The translations under genes were made by a program, and so were the position numbers. The notes under the pieces were generated by a model. The model was given only the letters and a program-made list of their open reading frames with translations, was not told where the DNA came from and made no database searches. A stretch of 64,000 nt of DNA, from NCBI GenBank assembly GCA_965262875.1, contig OZ253569.1, forward strand, positions 1 through 64,000. Reading direction: 5' to 3'. The stretch is from JBALVT01 sp965262875 (GTDB lineage: Bacteria > Pseudomonadota > Gammaproteobacteria > Pseudomonadales > Halieaceae). Shown piece after piece: positions 27,138 to 35,878 of the stretch; the first letter of the stretch is position 1, and each line of letters opens with the position of its first letter.

Positions 27138-27515
27138 GTGCATAACAATGAACACTCATCAACACAGAAGTACCTGGTCAACTGTCAGGATGGCCAAAAC
27201 AATATAGAGCGGGCGTCAGTGTCTTTCTTGCTGGCGGCAACGGCCTCCAAAACCTGCGAGACAGCCGTATTTGTCACCTCTGATGCCGCACATCTATGTG
27301 TTCAGGATGGAGCCTAGGGAATGGTTTATGAGGGTATGGAGCCGCTATCTGATCTCATCGACCAATTTTTGGGCAATGGGGGCAAAATCTGGTTATGCCC
27401 TATATGTGCCAAGGTCAAAAATATCGGCGAGGAGGATCTAATGGCAGGCGTAGAGATTGCCGGAGCGCCAAAAACTATGGCGTTTCTGGAAAGCGGTGGA
27501 AAACTGCTGAACTAG
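27138..27515 (+). pseudogene. DsrE/DsrF-like sulfur carrier protein with in-frame amber codon
   Basis: One frame from GTG 27138 to the stop at 27515 encodes a DsrE-type protein: KYLVNCQDGQNNIERASVSF, AVFVTSDAAHLCVQDGA, then TAG at codon 60 (27315-27317), then GMVYEGMEPLSDLIDQFLG and GGKIWLCPICAKVKNIGEED. The C-terminal CPIC cysteines and GAEIAGA-like GVEIAGAPKTMAF are typical of DsrE-family sulfurtransferases. Restored length 125 aa, normal for the family. The next gene starts 12 bp after the stop, so they were an operon. Confidence 0.8.
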
Positions 27516-27996
27516 CGGCGACTACCATGAATGATGCAGCGGCAAGTGGCCCCCTCTCTGAGCATTTGGCTTCTATGGCCGTGGCTTTGGATCGATTTCT
27601 GAATTTTGACCACTGCGATGCAATGCGCAATTTGGATGTTTGGAAACCCGCCCTGGGCGGGGATCTCCCCGTTACCGGGCTAGGTATAGAGCAAACTCTC
27701 GAATTGATGAATCAATTTTTGATTCCCAATGGCTCCCAGGTTCCAAAGCCCGGGTGTACCTCCTTTATTACAACAGGGGCGAGTAGTCTCGGTGCGATAG
27801 CCACGCTTGCAGGCGCTGTGGCCTCACCGCAACGCTTTGGTCTCACGGCTTTTAACTATCTTGAAGGGCTGTCACTGGACTGGCTGGCTACGGTGTTTGG
27901 TTTACCCAAGCAAATGCAGGGTGTGTACAGCAGCGGTGGATCAACAGCCAATTTGTTGGCATTGGGCGCGGCCAGGCAATGGGCGTTTGAAAAAAG

Positions 27997-29316
27997 GGTT
28001 CTTCCGAGTTTCCTATGGGTAAAAGCCAAACAATGGTCAAGAATGTGGTACAAGAGTCTTTTTTTATGGAGATATTCAAATGAAAGATACCGCGTTGTTT
28101 ACTCAACTTTTGGGGCTTGGCGACCCATGGAAAATCACGGCTATTACCCCGGATCTGACCGACAAATCAATTACCCTCCAGATAGATTGGCCAAAGGGAA
28201 CGAAAGGCGCGTGTAGTGTCTGCCATGCCCTTTGTTCGGTTTACGACCATCGTGAGCAACGCACATGGCGACACCTTGATACGATGCAGTTCAAGACGCA
28301 GTTAGTTGCTCAGGTTCCGCGTATTCATTGTAAAGCGCATGGAATCAAAAGCCTGAAAGTATCGTGGGCAGATACGCAGGCACGCTTTACGCATTTATTT
28401 GAGCGTTTCGCTATTGATGTGCTGTCGGCTGCCAGCAACAAGACACAGGCCGCAAAACTACTTGGTTTGTCGTGGGATGAGGTGCATCATATTCAATCCC
28501 GAGCAGTGAAAAGAGGGATGGACAGACGCTCTGTTGAGGAAGTGAAACACCTTGGCATCGATGAAAAAAGTTTTCGCAAGGGGCAATCCTATGCCAGCCT
28601 GCTGTACGATTTGAATGCGTCCAGAGTGCTTGAGGTCGTGGCAGATAGAACGACGGAATCGGCAACCGCATTGCTGTCCACGCTTCCAGAACAGCAGCGT
28701 AATGAAGTAGCTGCTGTTGCCGTGGATATGTGGGTTCCATTTATGACGGCAGTTGAGGCGACTTTACCGAACGCCGCCATTGTTCACGACAAGTTTCATA
28801 TCGTCAGTTATCTTACAAAAATGGTTGACCAAGTCAGGCGCAAAGAAAATAAAACATTAAGAGCCGCCGGTATCAATGACCTGGTCGGGTCTCGCTATAC
28901 CTGGTTACGCAATCCCGACAACTGGAGTGAAAAAGATGAAGCCACTTTTTATGGCCTTCAATCAAAGGGGTTGAAGGTTGCTCGAGCCTGGGCAATCAAA
29001 GAGACGCTGCTTGACCTGTGGACTTACAGCTACGATAAACCAGCCCGGGCGTTCTTTAAGAAAGGGTACTGGTGGGCGACACATTCACGTCTAAAGCCGG
29101 TCATATCAGTCGCCAAGATGCTAAAGAAACATCTCGACAACATAATGACTTACTTGAAACATCGCATCACCAATGCGACCGCAGAAGGATTTAATTCAAA
29201 GATTCAGACAATAAAATCGGCTGCCCGAGGATTTAGAAACTTCGAAAACTATCGAGTTTCAATTCTGTTCCACTGTGGAAAACTCAACCTCTACCCACAG
29301 GATTCCCAGTAGAACC
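27997..29316 (+). mobile_element. ISL3-family insertion sequence (1320 bp) with 8-bp target duplication
   Basis: Imperfect terminal inverted repeats: left GGTTCTTCCGAGTTTCCTAT, right end (reverse complement) GGTTCTACTGGGAATCCTGT, agreeing at most positions over about 24 bp. The target duplication GAAAAAAG is exact at 27989-27996 and 29317-29324, the 8-bp size of the family. Contains a single intact transposase gene, so the element may still be active. Confidence 0.95.
28080..29312 (+). CDS. ISL3-family transposase
   Basis: 410 aa, full length for the family. N-terminal zinc-finger region CSVCHALCSVYDHREQRTWR, then LGIDEKSFRKGQSY with a catalytic Asp of the DDE set, VAAVAVDMWVPFMTAV and IVHDKFHIVSYLTKMVDQVR with the second Asp, and the family end RGFRNFENYRVSILFHCGKL. 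GGAGA lies 7 nt before the ATG. The stop codon lies inside the right inverted repeat. Confidence 0.95.
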   Translation: MKDTALFTQLLGLGDPWKITAITPDLTDKSITLQIDWPKGTKGACSVCHALCSVYDHREQRTWRHLDTMQFKTQLVAQVPRIHCKAHGIKSLKVSWADTQARFTHLFERFAIDVLSAASNKTQAAKLLGLSWDEVHHIQSRAVKRGMDRRSVEEVKHLGIDEKSFRKGQSYASLLYDLNASRVLEVVADRTTESATALLSTLPEQQRNEVAAVAVDMWVPFMTAVEATLPNAAIVHDKFHIVSYLTKMVDQVRRKENKTLRAAGINDLVGSRYTWLRNPDNWSEKDEATFYGLQSKGLKVARAWAIKETLLDLWTYSYDKPARAFFKKGYWWATHSRLKPVISVAKMLKKHLDNIMTYLKHRITNATAEGFNSKIQTIKSAARGFRNFENYRVSILFHCGKLNLYPQDSQ

Positions 29317-30998
29317 GAAAAAAGTGGGCACGATGCCTCCGAACACGGCGTTAATACGCCCTGTAGAGTCTATACCAGCACAGCAGTGCACAAGACAATA
29401 CAGCGTGCCTGCGCCGTACTGGGGTTAGGTCGCCGTGCGGTCGCGCTGATTCCGGCTGATCGTAACGGTCGGATTTGTACCGAGACTTTGCGATCGGCCC
29501 TCGCTTGGGATGCCAAGTCTGGGGTCATTCAAATGGCTATTGTGGCCAATGCAGGCACCACTGATACAGGCGCAATTGATCCAATTGCCGAGCTGGCTCA
29601 ACTCGCTGATCAGTATCAATGCTGGTTACATGTAGACGGCGCCTATGGCTTACCGGGCATGCTCGACCCCAAATTCACCTCCGGCTATGAAGGGTTGGAA
29701 AAAGCCAATTCCATTGTTATAGATCCTCATAAATGGCTGGGTGCTCCCGTGGGAATAGGCGCTACTTTTGTGGCAGATAAAGAACTGCTGCGCCGCGCTT
29801 TCGCACAGGGCGAAGCGAGCTATCTTGAGGGGGTTTTCCTTGGCGACGAAACTTCGAGCACAGCTCCCAATTCAATGGACAGCATGGGCGTGCCCTACAG
29901 TGATTTTGGCATTGAGTTATCAGCACCGAATCGAGGCGCAGTAGTGTGGGCGCTGCTTCAGGAGATCGGTCTGAGCGGTTTGAAAGCGAGAATTTGCCGC
30001 CACAATTCGATGGCCCAATATGTGGCCGATCGCGCCCGCATCGAGCCTCAATTAGAGTTGTTGATAGAACCGAGCCTATCGATATGTTGCTTCCGCTACG
30101 TGGATGGTCGCTGCGCGGATTTAAATCAGCTAAATCGCCAGATCCACCGCCAGCTGGTTCACAACGGCGTCAATATTCCAAGTACCACCATGATAGGTAG
30201 CGCCCTCGCAATAAGACCCTGCTTCATAGGCGCCAGAACCCAGTGGCAGCAAGCCGAGGATCTGGTAGCAGAAGTATTAGACGTTGGACGGTTAGTCGCT
30301 TCGCGAACAATACAGAATAATTGCACGGTGTTTGAAGCACAAAAAGCCCAGTAGTAGTTGTCCACCACAAGAAAATCGCAAATCAACATGAGGAGTAAAA
30401 AATGAGCAATCGATACAACAGCATAAGCCAGACCATTGGCAAAACACCGGTGGTGAGAATCAACAAACTTGCTCCTGAAGGTGTTAACGTTTTCGTCAAA
30501 GTTGAGTCATTTAATCCTATGGGCTCAGTGATAGACAGAATGGCGCTAGCTGTGATCGAGGATGCCGAGCGCAAGGGTGAACTTAAACCCGGTCAAACAG
30601 TAGTGGAAGCCACCAGTGGCAACACCGGAATCGCCCTGGCCATGGTGTGCGCCGAAAAAGGTTACCCTTTAGTCGTCACCATGGCCGAGAATTTCAGTGT
30701 AGAACGCCGCAGGCTGATTCGTTTTCTAGGTGCGAGTGTGATTCTCACCCCGGCATCCGCAAAAGGGTCGGGCATGGTGGCCAAGGCAGCCGAGTTGGCG
30801 AAAGAACACGGCTGGTGGCAACCGAAGCAATTTGAAAACCCTGCCAATGCCGAGGCACACTCTAACACCACAGCAATTGAGATTCTGGAAGACTTCGAGG
30901 ACATCACACTCGATTACTGGGTGAGCGGATTTGGCACGGGCGGCACGTTGAGCGGAGTTTCGAGAACACTCAAAGCCCGCAGCCCACATACCAAAATA

Positions 30999-31022
30999 GG
31001 CTCTTCTCCGCTTTGTTGAGTG
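30999..31022 (+). repeat. Left terminal inverted repeat of the second ISL3 element
   Basis: 24 bp starting GGCTCTTCTCCGC; the reverse complement recurs exactly at 32330-32353. Confidence 0.95.
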
Positions 31023-31025
31023 ATT

Positions 31026-32258
31026 CTAGGTTTTCAAATAGAACATAGATTGATTATCTGGGAGGGATGATTGTCTAATTTTGAGTTTGAAGTACTCGGT
31101 ATCCCTGATGCCCCTGGCGCGCTTACGGATCATTCCTATACTGACATTACCAGCCTCTATCCTGGCGCTTGTTAGCTTGTGTTTTGCATAATTGCAGATG
31201 CCGACACAATGTTTTCTGAGCGATTTTGCGAACTTTTTCAGATAGAGCATGTGTGACTGATCTGCTATCAAGCACCAACTTTCCAGTTGCTCTGCCATCC
31301 CCTCAAATGAAGTGGCACTCCACAGATACTGAAGCTGTTCTTTTAAAACGTAGAGCGCATTCAGGTTGCTATTGCTATCCAACAACGTTTGCAGCTTGTT
31401 ACTTTGTTTCTCACTCAACTTATCCGCATTTTTGAGCAACAGATAATGCGTCCCCTTCATCAGTTTTTTACCATTCGGATCGGCCTTCCTGAACTCAAGC
31501 CGGCGCTGATTATGGATAGCTTTGCTGTAATTTTTCATGACGTGAAAACGGTCAAACACAATGTCTGCCAACGGCAAGCACTCCCTGACAGCCTTTTGAT
31601 AAGCAGGGCCCATATCCATAGCTACGGCCTTGATTTTACTGGATGTATCCGGGGAGAGATGTTTTAGAAATCTTGCAAACACCTCGGCAGTTCGACCAGC
31701 TTCCACCCAGACCAGATGACCTCCGACCATATCGTAGACCACCGTCATATAGTCATGGCCTTTCGCCCTGGCAACTTCATCGACACCAATATATTCCAAG
31801 CCAGTCAACTGTGCAGGATCAAGCGCAGGGAGCGTTTCCATCAGGTATGCCTTGTCGATATTCTTTACTGTCTCCCATCGTATCCCCAAATGCCTGGAGA
31901 CGGCCTGAATAGACATATGGCGGCATAATCCACTGATCAGTCGGCAAAACCGGTGGGTGAAACGGCACCCTTTATCGACAAAATCACACGCCTCAATGCG
32001 GCGCTCACCCTTGCTAATAAACACTTGGGCCAGTTCAATGTCGAGCACACATGGATACCCAAAAAGGGGGATATCCTTAACCTGCCGGCGAATATGCTGG
32101 TTGATAGTTCCCTTCTTGCCTGTGGTGGGGTCTATAGTGCTCCTGCGGGCGTCCCGGCTACAGTGAATAACAATCTTGTCACCCTCTTCGTCCAGTTTAA
32201 TTTCATTTACACGTTGCCCCGTGAGGTTTAAAATATTCCGTGAGATGTTGATGGTCAT
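31026..32258 (-). CDS. ISL3-family transposase
   Basis: 410 aa and intact. Conserved blocks: YIGVDEVARAKGHDYMTVVY (catalytic Asp), KAVAMDMGPAYQKAV (second Asp), IVFDRFHVMKNYSKAIHNQR, and the C-terminal KLTSARIEAGN with Glu, then RARGIRDTEYFKLKIRQ. The gene reads leftwards, opposite to the interrupted cysteine synthase. GGCAGGT precedes the ATG. Confidence 0.95.
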   Translation of the reverse strand: MTINISRNILNLTGQRVNEIKLDEEGDKIVIHCSRDARRSTIDPTTGKKGTINQHIRRQVKDIPLFGYPCVLDIELAQVFISKGERRIEACDFVDKGCRFTHRFCRLISGLCRHMSIQAVSRHLGIRWETVKNIDKAYLMETLPALDPAQLTGLEYIGVDEVARAKGHDYMTVVYDMVGGHLVWVEAGRTAEVFARFLKHLSPDTSSKIKAVAMDMGPAYQKAVRECLPLADIVFDRFHVMKNYSKAIHNQRRLEFRKADPNGKKLMKGTHYLLLKNADKLSEKQSNKLQTLLDSNSNLNALYVLKEQLQYLWSATSFEGMAEQLESWCLIADQSHMLYLKKFAKSLRKHCVGICNYAKHKLTSARIEAGNVSIGMIRKRARGIRDTEYFKLKIRQSSLPDNQSMFYLKT

Positions 32259-32329
32259 ATACCTGCCCTATGTAAAGTTGTCATAAACCAAACATATCAA
32301 CAGGTTACTTGATGGTCAGCATCTTTTTT

Positions 32330-32353
32330 CACTCAACAAAGCGGAGAAGAGCC
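32330..32353 (-). repeat. Right terminal inverted repeat of the second ISL3 element
   Basis: Exact inverted copy of 30999-31022, ending GCGGAGAAGAGCC, followed by the CCAAAATA target copy. Confidence 0.95.
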
Positions 32354-34259
32354 CCAAAATAATGGTATGTGAACCCGACAATTCCCAAATCCTGGCCAGT
32401 GGAATAATGCAAACGCGCAATGACGATGGCAACCACAAGGAAAGCCATCCAAATTTTCGACCGCACCTTATGCAGGGGTGGTCTCCCGACTTTGTACCGC
32501 GGCTAGCGGAGAGTGCCCAAGTTGAAAACTTGATCGATGGTTACATCCCTATCGACGGAAATGATGCACTGAAGTGCGCCCGCCAGCTAGCACAGCAAGA
32601 GGGAATCTTGGCTGGACCATCAAGTGGCGCAACTCTCTCCGGCGCCCTGAAGCTGGCGGCAACTGCGCCAAAGGGTACAAATATTTTGTGCATGCTTCCA
32701 GACACCGGTGAACGCTATATGACGACACCACTGTTTGATTCAGTCGAAGATGAAATGAGCGAGCCCGAGACCGTGATTTCAAAGTCAACACCCGGTTATC
32801 GATTTGATATTCAGAGCGCTCCCGCGCCAGCAGCTAAAGAGCAAGAGCTTGAAGTGGCTGCAGATGCAATCCGGGAGGTAGAACAAATACTTAAGGACAA
32901 CGATGGCCAACTGGTGATGTTTGCGCTGGAGTGGTGTGAGTTTTGTTGGTCGGTTCGAAAAATGCTGTCTGAGTACGGCATAGCGTTTAAGTCGGTGGAC
33001 CTGGATGCAGTTGCGTATCAACAAGACGGTCGGGGCGGAAAGCTCAGAACGGCGCTGCAAAGTAAAACAAGCTGGAACACCTTTCCTCAGATCTTTATCA
33101 ATGGAGAGTTTTTAGGTGGCTGCACTGATTTGTTCGATGCATGCAAAAGTGGTGAACTGGCTAAGAAACTGGATCACTACGAGACTGCCCACAACAGGGA
33201 TGTTAATACTGATCCCTACCAATTCTTGCCAACTTGGTTGCACTCGAGATAGCGCAAGCGGTTAACGGAGCGAGTATCCTAGTGTAGTGTATTAAACTGA
33301 CTGATGATTTGAGAGTGCATGTCTTGCGCGCCCCACTTTCTCCAAAATCTCTTCTGCGGACTTTGTCCAGGCAAATGGCTTTTTATCTTCATTGTGCCTC
33401 TCAATAAAATCCATGATGGTCTCTTCCAGCTCTTGTACCGATGTGAATACACCACGGCGCAGTTGCCTTTCTGTCAACAAACCAAAAAATCTCTCCACCA
33501 GATTTAGCCACGAAGAACTGGTTGGAATAAAGTGTAAGTGAACCCTTTTATTACGCTTAATCCAGTTCTTCACTTTTTCGTGTTTGTGCGTCGCGTAGTT
33601 ATCAACGATAAGGTGAAGGTCTAACTCCTTGGGTGTTTGTTTTTCCACAGTCTTCAGAAACGCCAAAAATTCCTGGTGCCGGTGACGCTTTTTGCACTCA
33701 CCGATAACATCACCAGTCAGGGTGTTCAGTGCCGCAAACAAGGTGCTTGTACCATGACGCTTATAGTCGTGAGTCATGGTTCCGCCGCGCCCGGGCTTCA
33801 TCGGCAATCCCGGCTGCGTTCTGTCCAGCGCTTGAATGGAACTCTTTTCGTCAACACAGAAAACAACTGCATTCTCTGGCGGCGATAAATACAAGCCAAC
33901 AACATCGCGTAGCTTTTCTTCAAAGGCAGGATCGTTGCTCACCTTGAACTGAGCAACCAGGTGTGGCTTCAGACCAACTTCTCGCCACACTCTATTTATA
34001 AAGGAGTGATTAATGCCCATCACTTTTGCCAAACCCCGGGTTGTCCAGTGGGTGCCATCCTTGGGTTTTTCCTGCGTGGTTATCTTGATGACTTTCGACC
34101 GCAGCTTTGCTTGGTCCGCAGAATTCTTGCCGCCGTGATTAGCCCCTCTTGGCAAATCTTTTTCTATTCCCCGAAACCCTCTCTCAAAAAAACGATTGCG
34201 CCATCGGCCTACCTTGTTGACATCAATTTCCAGCTCTTCAGCAATTTTGTAGTTGGGAA

Positions 34260-35532
34260 CACTGCTGTCCCGTTAAGGAGAAAATAAAAAGGTCTGATTC
34301 CGCCACAATTGATACAATGAGATTGTTTAGAAAACAGTGTATTAATAGAGGGAACCAGACCATGGCGCATTGTAATACGATCCTGTCACAAATACTAAAA
34401 CCTGTTCCGAGACATGAATTTGAGACCCTTGCCAAACAACATCATTCAGGTCGTGCTTTTCGTAAAGCCTCCCGCTGGTCACAGTTTGTGTCGCTGACGA
34501 TGGCTCAATTGTCCGGTCGAAACAGCTTGCGCGATATCGTGGACAATATGTCGGCGCAAATGCATCGCCTTTACCACCTGGGTAGCGCGAAGCTGTCGCG
34601 ATCTAACCTATCGCGCATCAATGAAGATAAGCCTTATGCTCTGTACGAAGCGCTGTTTGGAAAACTGTTAACTCGCTGCCAGGGCGTGGCACCTGATCAT
34701 AATTTCAGATTTAATCACCCGCTTTATTCGCTGGACGCTTCCACCATCGACTTGTGTTTGTCTGCGTTTCCCTGGGCTGATTTTCGCACCACCAAAGGAG
34801 CGATTAAACTGCACGTCGGGTTGAATCATGCGGGTTATTTGCCCGAGTTTGTGACTATCACAGAAGGGAAGAAGCACGATGTAACAGTGGGCCGCACGCT
34901 CAGCTTTCCCAAGGGAAGTATTGTTGCGATTGATAAAGCCTACAATGATTACGCTTGGTATAAACAGTTGACAGATAAGGATATTTTCTTTGTTACCCGG
35001 CTTAAGAACAATGCAAAATACCGTATTATCGAGCGTCGACCAGTGCTGAAAGGAAAAGGTTTGACCTGTGATCAAACGATAGAATTCACTGGCCCCAGGT
35101 CTCCAAAAAATGTCCAGTCCGCTTAAGGCGGATTGGCTACAAAGATGCGGAGACGGGTAAGCACTATGTGTTTCTAACGAACAATTTCAAACTGGCAGCC
35201 AAGACGATCGCCGATATCTACAAAGCCAGGTGGCAAGTAGAATTATTTTTTAAGTGGATAAAACAGAACCTGAAAATAAAATCGTTTGTTGGCACGAGCA
35301 AAAATGCAGTGATGACTCAAATATGGATAGCGATGTGCGTATACCTGCTAATAGCATTTCTGAAGTTTCAGTCAGCACTCACAAAAAGTATGCAGCAGCT
35401 ATTGCGATTACTACAGCTCAATTTATTTGATAAGCGTGACCTGATGGCGCTGTTGAGGGGTGATCCACCTGATGGCAGGCTGCCTGATGTTAATCAAATG
35501 GCACTCATATGAAAGTTAACGGGACAGCAGTG
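34260..35532 (+). mobile_element. IS4-type insertion sequence nested in IS630
   Basis: Inverted ends CACTGCTGTCCCGTTAA (34260-34276) and TTAACGGGACAGCAGTG (35516-35532) match perfectly over 17 bp. Target duplication AGTTGGGAA at 34251-34259 and 35533-35541 (two more bases, CA, could belong to either). 1273 bp. The insertion is younger than the IS630 copy it splits. Confidence 0.92.
34362..35512 (+). pseudogene. IS4-family transposase with -1 frameshift at an A-run
   Basis: Starts MAHCNTILSQILKPVPRHEF after AGAGGGAA. DDE residues are readable: YSLDASTIDLCLSAFPWADF, GSIVAIDKAYNDYAWYK with the second Asp, and YKARWQVELFFKWIKQNLKI (the Y-R-E signature). At A6 (35105-35110) the frame ends in SPKNVQSA; the continuing sequence KKCPVRLRRIGYKDAETGKH needs one more base. 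Either decay, a base-calling error or, less likely, programmed -1 slippage on A_AAA_AAT (35105-35111). Confidence 0.88.
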
Positions 35533-35824
35533 AGTTGGGAACATTTTTTGCAGCGAGCAAAATAATCCTTGAGCGCTCTACCAATCGAACCGGTGTCGTT
35601 TTGCTTCTAACATTTTTTCCAACTGTTTTTTCTCTTGCGCTGTTAAAGTTATATTTATTTGGGCGGGCATTAGCTTCACACGGATAGTGAATGAAGTAAT
35701 CATTATATCATTAATCTGTTTAATACACTACACTAGTTTAGGGGTACAAGTAGGTTTGCCTGAATATTGACGCGGCTTCAGGTATCATGCCGCCAGTTCT
35801 AGCTGGCCCATGTCCGGCGTAGGT

Positions 35825-35845
35825 CGCCTCGATCGCATCGAGGCG
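35825..35845 (+). repeat. 9-bp stem hairpin in the rimO leader
   Basis: CGCCTCGAT (35825-35833), loop CGC, ATCGAGGCG (35837-35845): a perfect, GC-rich hairpin 33 bp before the rimO start. No T-run follows, so it is probably an untranslated-leader structure or the end of the preceding ancestral transcript rather than an intrinsic terminator. Confidence 0.45.
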
Positions 35846-35878
35846 CGCCCCACCGTAAATTAACACAATAGAGCAAAA

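Larger units (their letters stand above)
27527..30354 (+). pseudogene. PLP-dependent group II amino acid decarboxylase, split by an ISL3 element
   Basis: The N-terminal half (27527-27996) and C-terminal half (from 29325) are separated by a 1320-bp insertion plus a duplicated 8-bp target. Joining WAFEK to SGHDASEHGVNTPCRVY keeps frame and gives a 499-aa decarboxylase. Group II motifs: NLEGL-like FNYLEGLSLDWLATVFGLP, AIVANAGTTDTGAIDP, WLHVDGAYGLPGML and the PLP lysine in DPHKWLGAPVGI. The family includes aromatic amino acid, aspartate, glutamate and cysteine-sulfinate decarboxylases; the substrate is not readable. Start at 27527 (MNDAAASGPLSEHLASMAV) is 12 bp after the DsrE-like gene. Confidence 0.9.
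30999..32353 (-). mobile_element. ISL3-family insertion sequence (1355 bp) with perfect ends
   Basis: Perfect 24-bp terminal inverted repeats, left beginning GGCTCTTCTCCGCTTTGTTG and the right its exact complement (32330-32353). Exact 8-bp target duplication CCAAAATA at 30991-30998 and 32354-32361. Perfect ends and an intact transposase imply recent insertion. Different subgroup from the element at 27997: the transposases and ends are dissimilar. Confidence 0.96.
30402..33252 (+). pseudogene. Cysteine synthase-glutaredoxin fusion, split by a second ISL3 element
   Basis: Removing the insertion (30999-32353) and one 8-bp target copy joins KARSPHTKI to MVCEPDNSQILASG in frame, giving 495 aa. 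Residues 1 to about 320 are a fold-type II cysteine synthase (ATSGNTGIALAMVCAEKGYP, GFGTGGTLSGVSRTLKA, GPSSGATLSGALKLA); about 380-480 is a glutaredoxin with WCEFCWSVRKM active site, TFPQIFINGEFLGG cis-Pro loop. The PLP-lysine motif SVKDR reads SVIDR (codon ATA), so even the unsplit protein would lack the Schiff-base lysine. Last gene of the DsrE-decarboxylase-cysteine synthase set, 47 bp after the decarboxylase. Confidence 0.88.
33292..35670 (-). pseudogene. IS630-family transposase, interrupted and frameshifted
   Basis: The start MPAQINITLTAQEKKQLEKM is at 35670. Near 35610 an A-run is one base short, and the frame moves from LEAKRHRF to the expected TTPVRLVERSRIILLAAKN. A nested IS4-type element (34260-35532) then splits the helix-turn-helix region before NYKIAEELEIDVNKVGRW. 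The remaining catalytic part is intact: VVFCVDEKSSIQALDRTQPG (first Asp), LHLIVDNYATHKHEKV (second Asp) and SSWLNLVERFF (Glu). Confidence 0.88.
33282..35733 (-). mobile_element. IS630-family element, itself interrupted by an IS4-type element
   Basis: Ends GTGTAGTGTATTAAAC (33282-33297) and its exact inverse (35718-35733) are flanked by TA (33280-33281 and 35734-35735), the target dinucleotide duplicated by IS630/Tc1-type elements. Subtracting the nested element and its 9-bp duplication leaves about 1170 bp, a normal size. It lies just after the broken cysteine synthase gene and before rimO. Confidence 0.9.

Noticed and set aside
27315..27317. Amber codon of the DsrE-like gene as pyrrolysine or other recoding
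   Set aside because: No neighbouring pyl-type genes and the rest of the locus is also broken, so nonsense mutation is the simpler reading.
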